A DNA stretch of 50,022 nucleotides from Ignavibacteriota bacterium (GCA_003142575.1 PLMS01000111.1:3637-53658), one strand, 5' to 3'; positions 36,890-45,074 are shown, numbered from the stretch's first letter. Notes: generated from the letters alone by a model not told the origin. Program-made: numbers and translations.

Positions 36890-37783
36890 ATGAGCAAAAT
36901 GAAATCACTGCTTGGCCCTATGCGAGTACCGTTTTTGATCCTGCCACCTGCGTGTGTTGCTGTGGGCGCAGGAACGGCCTTCTGGCAAACCCATGCAATA
37001 AGCTGGATCCAGGTTTTCATAATTATTCTTGGTGCACTCGCAAGTCATATTAGCGCAAACGCATTTAACGAATATTTTGATTTTAAAAGTGGACTTGACG
37101 CTAAAACTCAACGCACACCATTCAGCGGTGGCAGCGGCACACTACAGGCGCATCCGGAAATGAAGAAAAGCACATTTTATCTTGCCATAGTCTCTTTTGT
37201 TATTACTGCGATAGTGGGGTTCTATTTCATATGGCTGCGAGGTTTCCTCTTATTGCCGCTTGGTATCCTCGGACTGATTTTATTGGTAACATATACTATT
37301 TGGTGGGCATATAATCCGATCCTCTGTTTGATAGCGCCGGGATTGGGCTTCGGAGTTTTCATGGTTATGGGGACACACTTCTGTTTGACGGGTTCATACA
37401 GCTGGATATCCTTCGTTGCATCTCTTGTTCCTACATTTCTTGTGAGCGACTTGCTGCTGCTCAATCAATTTCCTGATGTGGATGCCGATAAAAGCATCGG
37501 ACGCAAACATTTTCCTATTACCATAGGGCGGCAAGCCAGCGCTGTACTCTATGGCGTCTTCTTGCTGCTTGCGTATGTTTCGGTAGTGATCGGTGTGATT
37601 TTTGTTTTACTGCCTCGCTATAGCCTGCTTACTCTCATAACAGTTATCCCTGCTTGGAAAGCCTATCGGGGTGCATATCAAAACGCTGAAAATATCCCTT
37701 CCCTGATTCCCTCGATGGGCCTAAACGTAGTTATCAATTTGACAACACCGATTTTACTCGCTGTGGGACTTTTTATCGGATAA
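36890..37783 (+). CDS. UbiA/MenA-family polyprenyltransferase
   Basis: Integral membrane prenyltransferase, 297 aa with eight or nine hydrophobic helices. Both Asp-rich motifs are present: NAFNEYFDFKSGLD (about 61-74) and NQFPDVDADKSIGR (about 188-201), which bind the prenyl diphosphate through Mg2+. The sequence style fits MenA or MqnP-type enzymes of menaquinone synthesis. A futalosine-pathway mqnC remnant lies about 1 kb downstream, which supports this role. AGAGGAG 6 nt before ATG gives a firm start. Confidence 0.88.
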   Translation: MSKMKSLLGPMRVPFLILPPACVAVGAGTAFWQTHAISWIQVFIIILGALASHISANAFNEYFDFKSGLDAKTQRTPFSGGSGTLQAHPEMKKSTFYLAIVSFVITAIVGFYFIWLRGFLLLPLGILGLILLVTYTIWWAYNPILCLIAPGLGFGVFMVMGTHFCLTGSYSWISFVASLVPTFLVSDLLLLNQFPDVDADKSIGRKHFPITIGRQASAVLYGVFLLLAYVSVVIGVIFVLLPRYSLLTLITVIPAWKAYRGAYQNAENIPSLIPSMGLNVVINLTTPILLAVGLFIG

Positions 37784-37944
37784 TAGATCAAACAACTCAA
37801 AGGTATGACGCATATAGATGTAGTACAGATTTGAAAGTTAGAAGAATTTCAAGAATTGCTTTTAGAAATTGAAAAATTAGGACGCGTGTGACCTCAACCT
37901 GACCTTCCATCATAAGGAATGAGATACTATTCGTAAGCAGAGCT

Positions 37945-38775
37945 ATGCCGGAACAATTGCTAAAAAAATGTGAAGAGTTAATAACCAGCGGAACTCGATT
38001 AGCGCCGCAAGGAGGATTCGAGGCATCCGGGTATAATGCACGATTACAGAATAAATATTTGGATTGGCGCAAAGCATGTTTGGAAACGTTCGAGTCATCC
38101 GGACCAATTGGATTCCCATACAAACAAAAAATTCTTGGCGATAAAAACGGCGGATTCTTTTTTCAGCCATCCGCCCAGTTGATTCTCAACTGTATGCGCG
38201 AACTGTACGAAAAAGTAAAAGCTTCGCCCGATCTCGCATCGGCTCCGGCTGCTCCGGTCATGGATATTCCGACGCCGACAGTTCAGACTGCAACAGACGC
38301 CGGAGGAGTTCGAGTATTGAAACCGCCTCCGAAACACACAGCGCCGATACCTGCTCAACCTTCTGCATATCCGCAGGATGCTGCGCATACCAGTAAAGTG
38401 TATGTTGTTGGGGAAGCAGATGATCCGCTCCGTGTGCAGTTGCTGCAATTTCTCGGAGAAATTGGAATAGAGGAAATTGATATCGAACGTCAACACGGAC
38501 AGATGCTTCCGCTTGAGACACTTCAGGTTGATGCGGGCGTACGGTTTGCATTCTTTATCATCAACCCGGACGATCTTGCGTATGCAATGTTCGAGCTTGG
38601 GCATTTCGTCGGAAAGCTTGGCAAGAATCGTGTTTGTGTTCTCCATATGTCGGATGTTGAATTTCCCAAAAACGTACCGGGCGTGTTGGAGAAATCGATC
38701 GTGATCAAGTTGGAAGAAGCGAGCTTTGGATTATTGAAAGATCTTAAAGCATCGGGGTATCAAATAAATTTGTAG
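37945..38775 (+). CDS. TIR-like nucleotide-binding protein (PF10137-type) with N-terminal helical domain
   Basis: 276 aa. The C-terminal domain (about 150-276) matches the TIR-like fold of Cap12/Pycsar-type effectors: SKVYVVGEADD (first strand), FAFFIINPDDL, FELGHFVGKLGKNRVCVL and a closing LLKDLKASGY. The glutamate E217 of FELG, the expected catalytic residue in this fold, is kept; FELG-x-F-x-GKLGR is its best-known motif. An N-terminal helical domain (1-95, LQNKYLDWRKACLETFE) is joined by a Pro/Ala-rich linker (95-145). No cyclase, STING-type or other defence partner gene is present. It may be a defence NADase, but this is inferred from fold only. Its stop codon coincides with the first homologous codons of a broken mqnC. 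Confidence 0.75.
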   Translation: MPEQLLKKCEELITSGTRLAPQGGFEASGYNARLQNKYLDWRKACLETFESSGPIGFPYKQKILGDKNGGFFFQPSAQLILNCMRELYEKVKASPDLASAPAAPVMDIPTPTVQTATDAGGVRVLKPPPKHTAPIPAQPSAYPQDAAHTSKVYVVGEADDPLRVQLLQFLGEIGIEEIDIERQHGQMLPLETLQVDAGVRFAFFIINPDDLAYAMFELGHFVGKLGKNRVCVLHMSDVEFPKNVPGVLEKSIVIKLEEASFGLLKDLKASGYQINL

Positions 38776-39296
38776 CAGCAAAAAAGGCACTTCTGCCGAT
38801 TGGCTGAATGTCATGCGCATTGCACAGAATATTGGATTTAAAACAACGGCGACAATGATGTACGGACATCTCGAAACAGAAGAGGATATTGTAGAGCATC
38901 TCGAAAGTATCCGCCAGCTGCAGGATGAGACCGGCGGGTTCACTGCCTTCGTTCCGTGGTCATTTAAGCCCGGTAACACGCCTCTAGAGAAGATTATTCC
39001 GCATTATGCTACTCTTTACACGGTATCTGCAGATGATCGCCTTCTCACGCGTTTATTTAGACAATTTTCAGCATATTCAGGCATCGTGGTTTTCAGAAGG
39101 GAAGAAGATCGGTCAGATTGCTTTGCACTTTGGCGGAACATTGCTTGAAGAGAATGTGCATGCGGCTGCTAATTTTATCAATACAACCAACGCCGAAGAG
39201 TGCAGGAACCTGATACGGGAATCAGGATTTATCCCGGCACAACGTACAACGCTGTACGAAATTTTCAAAGTAGAAGAAAAATCCGCTGCAGCGTGA
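38774..39296 (+). pseudogene. mqnC: Cyclic dehypoxanthinyl futalosine synthase remnant (mqnC), 5'-deleted and frameshifted
   Basis: The C-terminal half of the radical-SAM menaquinone enzyme MqnC. The first frame (from 38774) reads ADWLNVMRIAQNIGFKTTAT and ETGGFTAFVPWSFKPGNTPL. Around 39005-39025 homology jumps to another frame: YLQMIAFSRVYLDNFQHIQA, SEGKKIGQIALHFGG, EENVHAAANF. The N-terminal half with the CxxxCxxC radical-SAM cluster is gone. So there is a deletion and at least one indel. The ORF-track entries at 38813 and 39006 are its two halves. The adjacent prenyltransferase suggests an old menaquinone cluster. A functional copy elsewhere would be required if this organism makes menaquinone this way. 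Confidence 0.8.
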
Positions 39297-39320
39297 CTTC
39301 ATCAACAAACGGAGGGATGA

Positions 39321-39914
39321 ATGTCGAAATGTTTTTTCATCATACTCTTTTTAGCGCCTTACATCGTTGGTTTTGCTCCGCAGGATTCTTCTTATACTGA
39401 ATGGCAAATCGGTGCAGGAAGCGGACAATATACATATGAAGATTGCAGCGGCGAGCATACATCACATTTTTATGACGCCGGTTTTCGTGTCACAACGAAA
39501 TTCAAATCTCCGTGGAGGTTAGGAGCGAGTATAAGCGCGATACCTTCTAACGAGCGCTTAGTGGTTTTCGGCTATCCTGACTTTGCTTATGACAATGGAT
39601 TCTTTTCTCTTGGAACAACAGGTTTACGAGTTGGATATTTGGAAAGAACCTTTTTTGAAATAAAATGTCTGGACGAAATTCCTTACACAACGGGCAGAGG
39701 ACTTTTCCGGATAGGGATGGGGACGCCGATAACACAGAATGGCACATGCATTTGGATGGGAGCTAACGTAGGAGTTTACCAAAGCTGGGGATTTGGAACC
39801 AGTCTGGAATTCCCCCTGCAAGCAAACTATTCCCTGTCTCTCACCGGACGCTACGGTGAACATAATAGTATTCCGGAATACGGTATCTCACTTGGATTAA
39901 AGTTTCGGCGCTAG
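39321..39914 (+). CDS. Exported beta-rich protein, probably a small outer-membrane barrel
   Basis: 197 aa with a signal peptide (CFFIILFLAPYIVGFA). The mature part alternates polar and aromatic residues in strands (FRVTTKFKSPWRLGASISA; LRVGYLERTFFEIKC; GISLGLKFRR) and ends with Arg-Arg after an aromatic strand, as in small outer-membrane barrels of the OmpW or porin-like kind. No family is confidently recognised. GGAGG lies 5 nt before ATG. It directly follows the mqnC remnant and precedes repeat copy A. Confidence 0.65.
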   Translation: MSKCFFIILFLAPYIVGFAPQDSSYTEWQIGAGSGQYTYEDCSGEHTSHFYDAGFRVTTKFKSPWRLGASISAIPSNERLVVFGYPDFAYDNGFFSLGTTGLRVGYLERTFFEIKCLDEIPYTTGRGLFRIGMGTPITQNGTCIWMGANVGVYQSWGFGTSLEFPLQANYSLSLTGRYGEHNSIPEYGISLGLKFRR

Positions 39915-40017
39915 AATTTCTTGCCTTACGTTTTACCAGCCATACATGTCCCGCCAGCAGCGGAATAAACTCCGCGGGTATTTTAATTTAATTACTCACT
40001 CATTCGACAAATAAATT

Positions 40018-40550
40018 TATCGCTGCTTTCTTTGAGGCGCAAAGCGACCACCCATACGCAATAATGTCTGCGTTTATTTGAAACGCGCATTACGCGTTTT
40101 TTCTTACGCTCCTCCTCAAATGAGGAGGGGACAAGCGCAGGGGTGGTGGAGTCGCGGATACAATTAATTTGATGAACCTCTTCTGTCGATTTCGCGGACA
40201 TTGGTAAAAGAAGGGAAAAAAAGAGCACCCGTCATTGCGAGGATCCCGAACGACGAAGTCGATCGGGAGACGCGGCAATCTGCAAAGGGCAGTTACCGTA
40301 GGAGAGCCTCTATTTGCGGATTGCTTCTCCCGATAAAAAACATCGGGATCGCAATGACAGAAATGAAAATAGACTCAAAGCCTTTTTTTGCTCATCTACT
40401 CAATTACTCATAGGCTTATTTACTCTTTTACTCCACTGCTTAGTAGCTCAGAGACTCATCTACTCAAAGACTCATCGACTCATAGACTTATTTACTCCAC
40501 TAACCATTGAGATTCCCATTCCTTTTGCATAAATTCTTAACAGATGCCCT
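40018..40550. repeat. Dispersed intergenic repeat, copy A (128 bp hairpin core 40231-40358)
   Basis: The core begins GTCATTGCGAGGATCCCG and ends CGGGATCGCAATGAC as outer inverted arms; inner arms are ATCGGGAG...GGCAATC and GATTGCTTCTCCCGAT. It shares long near-identical stretches with copies at 42256 and 45897. Left flank: hairpin CCTCCTCA/TGAGGAGG and GGTGGTGGAGTCGCGGATAC. Right flank: degenerate CTCATCTACTCA units and CATTGAGATTCCCATTCC. The right end reaches into the start of the PLD gene. The whole 629 bp gap after the barrel gene holds nothing else except a possible terminator. Confidence 0.85.
40081..40102 (+). terminator. Possible intrinsic terminator within the left flank of repeat A
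   Basis: Stem AAACGCG/CGCGTTT with a 5 nt loop and a TTTTTT tail, 166 bp after the barrel protein stop. Confidence 0.45.
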
Positions 40551-41770
40551 GCTCGAGAAAAATATTCTTTGCATTTGTTTTTCTTCTCCCTTATTTCATC
40601 TTTGCTCAACAGGCATCACCGGACATTGAAATCGTTGAGAGCATCCCGGCGGGCACTTCGTTGGATAATCCTGACATCCGCAATACGCACGAAGTGTGGC
40701 TGGAGATGATCAACCATGCGGATCAGTCACTCGATATCGAGCAATTCTATATTTGCAATGAACCCGGAAAACTTATGGAGGATATCCTTGCAGCCGTCTG
40801 TGCAGCGGCCGAACGCAATGTAAAAGTAAGGATTATCGTCGACGCCCAAATGTATAAAACATATCCGGCAAGTGTTGACAGTCTGGGACGGTACCAAAAC
40901 ATCGAAACACGCCGCATCGATTTCGCTGCACTAACAGGAGGCATACAGCACGCAAAGTATTTCATCGTCGATGGAAAAGAGATCTTTGTCGGCAGCCAAA
41001 ATTTCGACTGGAGGGCATTGGAGCACATCCACGAACTCGGACTTCGAATCCGCAGCAAAGAAATTGCATCAGCCTATGAAAATATATTCAATCTCGATTG
41101 GCAGCTCAGTTCTGCCGGGGCGAAGAGCATACATCCCAATTCCTTTGCAAAACAGTATCAGACTCCTGTTCGAGTGCATACAAGTGTGGAGGAAGATGCT
41201 TTTCTTATTCCCACATTCAGTCCGAAAGGTTTGATTCCGGATTCCGCGTTGTGGGATGAACAGGCCATTGTAGATGTGATTCATAGTGCGCAACAGACAC
41301 TGACACTTCAGTTCCTTTCGTATTCCACATCCGAACGCGGGGGCGGTTTGTATACCGTGATTGATGACGCCGTGAGAAATGCTGCGAAACGCGGGGTAAA
41401 GGTTAAGATGATTGTCTCCGATTGGGAAAAAGGATCGCGCTCGGTGCAAGCGTTGAAAGACCTCAGCAGTTTTGCCAATATCGAGGTTGCTTTCACATCG
41501 ATTCCGGAGTGGTCCGGCGGATATATCCCGTTCGCCCGTGTGGAGCATTGTAAATTTATCGTTGCCGATAGCAAGACATTCTGGCTTGGGAGCAGTAATT
41601 GCGAAAAGAGTTATTATTATTCGGCACGCAACCTTGGCGTAGTTTGCTCGAATGCGAACCTGGCAACGACCCTCGCGCGAATATTCCTCAAGAGCTGGAA
41701 CAGTCCCTATAAGGAATTGATAACACAGACCGGGGAATACGAATCTCGTGAGCATGGGGAGAAGCGGTAA
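40544..41770 (+). CDS. Secreted PLD-superfamily protein resembling eukaryotic PLD3/PLD4
   Basis: 408 aa with a signal peptide (KIFFAFVFLLPYFIFAQ). Two HKD motifs: H136-x-K138-x4-D143 in HAKYFIVDG with GSQNFDWRALEHIHELG, and H335-x-K337-x4-D342 in HCKFIVADS with GSSNCEK. The layout ESIPAG...VWLEMINHADQSLDIEQFY, then SPKGLIPDSALWDEQAIVDV and IPFARVEHCKF closely mirrors human PLD3/PLD4, which are 5' exonucleases or lipid transphosphatidylases of lysosomes. Here it should be periplasmic or extracellular. Its first codons (ATGCCC) lie inside the end of a dispersed repeat and no Shine-Dalgarno is seen. Substrate unknown. Confidence 0.88.
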   Translation: MPCSRKIFFAFVFLLPYFIFAQQASPDIEIVESIPAGTSLDNPDIRNTHEVWLEMINHADQSLDIEQFYICNEPGKLMEDILAAVCAAAERNVKVRIIVDAQMYKTYPASVDSLGRYQNIETRRIDFAALTGGIQHAKYFIVDGKEIFVGSQNFDWRALEHIHELGLRIRSKEIASAYENIFNLDWQLSSAGAKSIHPNSFAKQYQTPVRVHTSVEEDAFLIPTFSPKGLIPDSALWDEQAIVDVIHSAQQTLTLQFLSYSTSERGGGLYTVIDDAVRNAAKRGVKVKMIVSDWEKGSRSVQALKDLSSFANIEVAFTSIPEWSGGYIPFARVEHCKFIVADSKTFWLGSSNCEKSYYYSARNLGVVCSNANLATTLARIFLKSWNSPYKELITQTGEYESREHGEKR

Positions 41771-41841
41771 ACTTCACATCGAGCGATGAGGGCCGGAAAT
41801 AGTATCTGCATTCTAAAGAAATGTTTATGAAAGGTTTGAAA

Positions 41842-42102
41842 ATGAAACGAATCGAAATTCTTGGACTCTTCTCGGGAATGTGCACATCATTGGCGTTCGT
41901 CCCGCAGGTCTATACTTTATGGAGTATGAGACCTACACCGGCCGTCTCTATTTCTCTCCCGATGTATATAGTTTTTTTCGTAGGAGTTATTGGTTGGGCA
42001 ATGTATGGATATAAAATTCACGCACAATCAATGGTCATCATGAATAGCATCACTTCCATTCTAGCCCTGTCCATTCTTATTTATAAGTGTATGTATGGAT
42101 GA
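41842..42102 (+). CDS. SemiSWEET-type sugar transporter
   Basis: About 86 aa, three transmembrane helices (IEILGLFSGMCTSLAFVPQV; SLPMYIVFFVGVIGWAMYGY; VIMNSITSILALSILIY), with the PQ-loop motif FVPQVYTLW and the GWAMYGY and N residue of the second and third helices. Such half-SWEETs dimerise to pass mono- or disaccharides. ATG 41842 has GAAAGG 7 nt upstream and gives the family start MKRIEILG; the track begins seven codons earlier. Confidence 0.9.
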   Translation: MKRIEILGLFSGMCTSLAFVPQVYTLWSMRPTPAVSISLPMYIVFFVGVIGWAMYGYKIHAQSMVIMNSITSILALSILIYKCMYG

Positions 42103-42163
42103 CAAAAGATTTCTCCCCGTACTATGATGTCTCCGGAAGTGTTTTATTTAGCATTTATCCTCG

Positions 42164-42249
42164 TTCCCAAGCTCCGGCTTGGGAATGGGAATTGAACAGA
42201 CCATGGAAGCGACGCTTCCGGCGGAACACTCCCAAGTAGAACTTGGGAG
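42164..42249. repeat. REP-like cluster of three hairpins
   Basis: Three close inverted repeats: TTCCCAAGC-TCCG-GCTTGGGAA (42164-42185), GGAAGCG-a-CGCTTCC (42205-42219) and CTCCCAAGT-AGA-ACTTGGGAG (42229-42249). The first also occurs at 45053-45074. They lie between SemiSWEET and repeat copy B, as intergenic REP elements do. Confidence 0.75.
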
Positions 42250-42255
42250 CGAGTT

Positions 42256-42556
42256 GAAGAAAGAGAAAAAAGAGCACCCGTCATTGCGAGGATCCCGAAC
42301 GACGAAGTCGATCGGGAGACGCGGCAATCTGCAAAGGGCCGTTACCGTAGGAGAGCCTCTATTTGCGGATTGCTTCTCCCGATAAAAAACATCGGGATCG
42401 CAATGACAGAAAAGAAAATAGACTCAAAGCCTTTTTTTGCTTATCTACTCATAGGCTCATCTGCTCATTGGCTCACTTGCCCGCCAATCTTAATGGCGGG
42501 TCTGCTCCAAGGCTCCACCACCCATTGAGATTCCCATCTCTTTTGCATAACTTCTT
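42256..42556. repeat. Dispersed intergenic repeat, copy B (128 bp hairpin core 42280-42407)
   Basis: Core almost identical to copy A (single-base changes such as GGGCCG for GGGCAG). Right flank keeps the CTCAT units, adds a CCCGCCA...TGGCGGG hairpin and TGCTCCAAGGCTCCACCACC as in copy C, and ends in CATTGAGATTCCCATCTC. The left-hand block of copies A and C is absent here; the REP hairpins occupy its place. Confidence 0.85.
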
Positions 42557-42812
42557 TACGAATTTCACGCTCGGAAGATGCTCTTCACATTCTCAGCGAG
42601 TCCATCAATCTCTCCTGTAAAAACAGAACCAACTTCTCTTACTAAAACAAAATAATCCAAAGAAAATACGACGACAACAAATTTAATACAAACTGAGGTC
42701 TTCAAAAGCGCAAGAGAAGTAACGCGGGCAAGGCCTGATAGTAGCTTCTTATTGACAATTTAATTAATTTCAGACAATTGAAATCTATGTATTACATGGT
42801 AGGAGATCATAC
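42557..42812. other. Gap before the aldo/keto reductase, with a weak minus-strand coding remnant
   Basis: No intact gene. On the minus strand, 42705-42565 can be read as 46 codons ending REVGSVFTGEIDGLAENV...FRA then TGA, which looks more protein-like than chance but is not recognised and has only a TTG start. A TTGACA box at 42752 may belong to the promoter of the reductase gene, though no good minus-10 follows at 17 bp. Confidence 0.35.
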
Positions 42813-44027
42813 ATGAGAATGAATGAAATTGGCCGGCGAAATTTTTTAAGAACAACCTTGTTCGGTGGTGCGAGTGCATTTCTTGCTTCCACATCTCTCG
42901 CTAGTTCTCATCTTAAGAATACTTGTGACGAAGCGAAAGAGAAACCAATCATAAAGCGCAAACTTGGCAAGACCGGCATCGAATTACCCATTGTCAGCTT
43001 TGGCGTCATGCGCGCAGATAGTCCGGCATTAATACAGGCCGCGATAAAAGAAGGGTTGGTGCTTTATGATACCGCGCATGGATATCAAAACGGAAAGAAC
43101 GAAGAGATGCTTGGCGAAGTCTTCAAAGATCTCTCACGCGATTCATTTGTTCTCTCCACGAAAGTAAAGCTTGAAGACGATGATACGAAAACCGGAAAAC
43201 TTACCTCCGCTTCTCTAAACAAGGAATTTCTTGAAAAGTTGGATATAAGCCTCAAGCGGCTCAAAATGGATTATGTAGATATCCTGTATGTCCATGCCCT
43301 ATCAACGCGCGATGCGGTGCTTTTTCCGGAAATGCTGGAGGCGGTGATGCTGGCGAAGAAATCTGGAAAAGCAAGACATGTCGGCGTTTCGACGCATAAG
43401 AACGAACCGGAAGTGATACTAGCAGCAATTGATAGCGGTGTCTATGAAGTTGTTCTTGCATCGGTGAATTACAAACAGGGACAATATGCCGAAGTAAAGA
43501 GTGCAATGAAGGCCGCTGCAAAAGCTGGTCTTGGTATCGTTGCTATGAAAACGATGGCCGGCGGTTTCCATGATAAAGAACGCAAACAGCCGATCAATTG
43601 TAAAGCAGCGCTGAAATTTGTTATGCAGGATGAAAATATTACTACTGCAATTCCGGGCATAACAAACTTTGATCACCTTACAATGAATGCGAGTGTTAAT
43701 TACGACCTCACTTTGACTACAGAGGAACAAGTAGACCTTGCGGTCGGCAAATCGGAGGGCGGACTTTATTGTCAGGGATGCGAACGTTGTGTCCCGAATT
43801 GTCCCAAAGGATTACCCATTCCTGAAATTATGCGTGCATATATGTACACGTATGGATACTCCGATAGCCGACAGGCACGGGAATTGTTGACAAGCCTGAA
43901 ACTGCCGGAAAATCCGTGCGACGACTGTTCGCACTGCTCGGCAGGGTGTGCAAAGAACTTTTCCATCTCGGAACGAGTGAACGATGTCATGAGATTAACT
44001 GCAGTGCCGGAAGAATTTCTTTCATAA
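42813..44027 (+). CDS. Tat-exported aldo/keto reductase with C-terminal [4Fe-4S] cysteine clusters
   Basis: 404 aa. The N-terminus has a twin-arginine signal, GRRNFLRTTLFGGAS, implying export of a folded cofactor protein. The AKR barrel (about 48-320) keeps the tetrad: D and Y in LYDTAHGYQNG, K in STKVKL and H in YVHALSTRDA. The C-terminal part has two ferredoxin-like clusters, CQGCERCVPNCPKG and CDDCSHCSAGCAKN, both C-x2-C-x2-C-x3-C, each able to hold one [4Fe-4S]. Such Fe-S AKRs are known as a predicted oxidoreductase group with unproven substrates. TAGGAG lies 8 nt before ATG. The next gene follows 8 bp later. Confidence 0.92.
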   Translation: MRMNEIGRRNFLRTTLFGGASAFLASTSLASSHLKNTCDEAKEKPIIKRKLGKTGIELPIVSFGVMRADSPALIQAAIKEGLVLYDTAHGYQNGKNEEMLGEVFKDLSRDSFVLSTKVKLEDDDTKTGKLTSASLNKEFLEKLDISLKRLKMDYVDILYVHALSTRDAVLFPEMLEAVMLAKKSGKARHVGVSTHKNEPEVILAAIDSGVYEVVLASVNYKQGQYAEVKSAMKAAAKAGLGIVAMKTMAGGFHDKERKQPINCKAALKFVMQDENITTAIPGITNFDHLTMNASVNYDLTLTTEEQVDLAVGKSEGGLYCQGCERCVPNCPKGLPIPEIMRAYMYTYGYSDSRQARELLTSLKLPENPCDDCSHCSAGCAKNFSISERVNDVMRLTAVPEEFLS

Positions 44028-44035
44028 GAGAAAGC

Positions 44036-44902
44036 ATGAGAACCTCCTTGATTCGCGGAAGCATCATTGTTCTGATTTTCCTCATCTCTGTTTCCGTTTT
44101 GTATGGACAAGAGCCGTTCTTTCCGGAAATACCGAATTGGAGACTCACACAGGGCGATCCTGTCTATGACGCAAATAATTTATGGGATATCATTGATGGA
44201 GCTGCCGATCTCTATCTTGAGTATGCATTCGTCAATCTCCGCATCGCACGGTATGTCAATGCGGATAGTATAGAAGTCAAGGTGGAGCTCTACCGGCACA
44301 GTACAGAGGCAGATGCATTTGGAATTTATTCTCAAGAGCGGGATCCCAAATATAACTTCATGGATATTGGCGTACAAGGGTATCTTCAGCAGGGAGTATT
44401 GAACTTTCTTGATGGTGTGTATTATATCAAATTATCAACCTATCAAACAGGAGACAATGCACAGGAGGCGATGAAACGTATTGCTCAACGTATCGACGAC
44501 TTCCTGAAGCAAAAAAAATCCTGGCCTGATGTGATGCAATTATTTCCTGCGTTAGGGAAGCTTGCCAACGCTGAACAGTATGTTGCGAAGAATTTTCTTG
44601 GGTATAGTTTTTTAAACACCGCCTATGTCGCTACGTACAAAGACAGCACAGTGTTTAAAATATTTATTATACAAACAGAATCAGAGAAGAACGCGGAAAG
44701 AATAACTACAGAATATCTGAAAGCGGTTCCCAAGGAATCTATTACGGAGTTAGACGACAACACCTATGAAATTCATGATGCACATGTTGGAGTGATTGAG
44801 CTGCGGAGGGTACATCGATATGTATACGGCTCTATCAATTGTACAAATCCGAAGACACGAAATTATTGTCTTCAACAAGTTACAAATGCTTTGCCAAGGT
44901 AA
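44036..44902 (+). CDS. Exported protein, probably DUF6599-like, paired with Fe-S reductase
   Basis: About 288 aa from ATG 44036 (AAGAGA upstream); the track start at 43916 reads into the reductase gene in another frame. The signal peptide is SLIRGSIIVLIFLISVSVLYG. The mature protein has WDIIDGAADLYLEYAF, VELYRHSTEADAFGIYSQER and KDSTVFKIFIIQT, consistent with DUF6599-type proteins of unknown function, which I recall only by this motif style. It starts 8 bp after the reductase, so both are probably one operon and act in the same periplasmic process. Confidence 0.75.
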   Translation: MRTSLIRGSIIVLIFLISVSVLYGQEPFFPEIPNWRLTQGDPVYDANNLWDIIDGAADLYLEYAFVNLRIARYVNADSIEVKVELYRHSTEADAFGIYSQERDPKYNFMDIGVQGYLQQGVLNFLDGVYYIKLSTYQTGDNAQEAMKRIAQRIDDFLKQKKSWPDVMQLFPALGKLANAEQYVAKNFLGYSFLNTAYVATYKDSTVFKIFIIQTESEKNAERITTEYLKAVPKESITELDDNTYEIHDAHVGVIELRRVHRYVYGSINCTNPKTRNYCLQQVTNALPR

Positions 44903-45052
44903 ATATGATTTCGCAGTTAAATCGAATCTCATTCATAGCTACCGAAACAATAAAGCCAACTCATCTTTTTCCCTCACTCCTCATTCTCCACATCTTTTAT
45001 CTCTAAATCTCGATTTCTCATCTACTCCACTACTCAAGGGCTCATATCCTCG

Positions 45053-45074
45053 TTCCCAAGCTCCGGCTTGGGAA
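45053..45074. repeat. REP-like hairpin, second copy
   Basis: TTCCCAAGC-TCCG-GCTTGGGAA, identical to the first hairpin at 42164, with the same flank (CCTCG before, TGGGA after). It sits in the gap between the DUF6599-like gene and the convergent lipoprotein gene, preceded by CTCATCTACTCC-type filler (44960-45045). Confidence 0.75.

Noticed and set aside
40388-40500. CRISPR-like array of CTCATCTACTCA units
   Set aside because: Units are short, degenerate and lack spacers of constant length; the same filler occurs at 44960 and in repeats B and C. It is low-complexity sequence.
43916-44035. ORF-track start of the DUF6599-like gene inside the reductase gene
   Set aside because: These codons are the reductase C-terminus in another frame; the signal peptide and a Shine-Dalgarno place the start at 44036.
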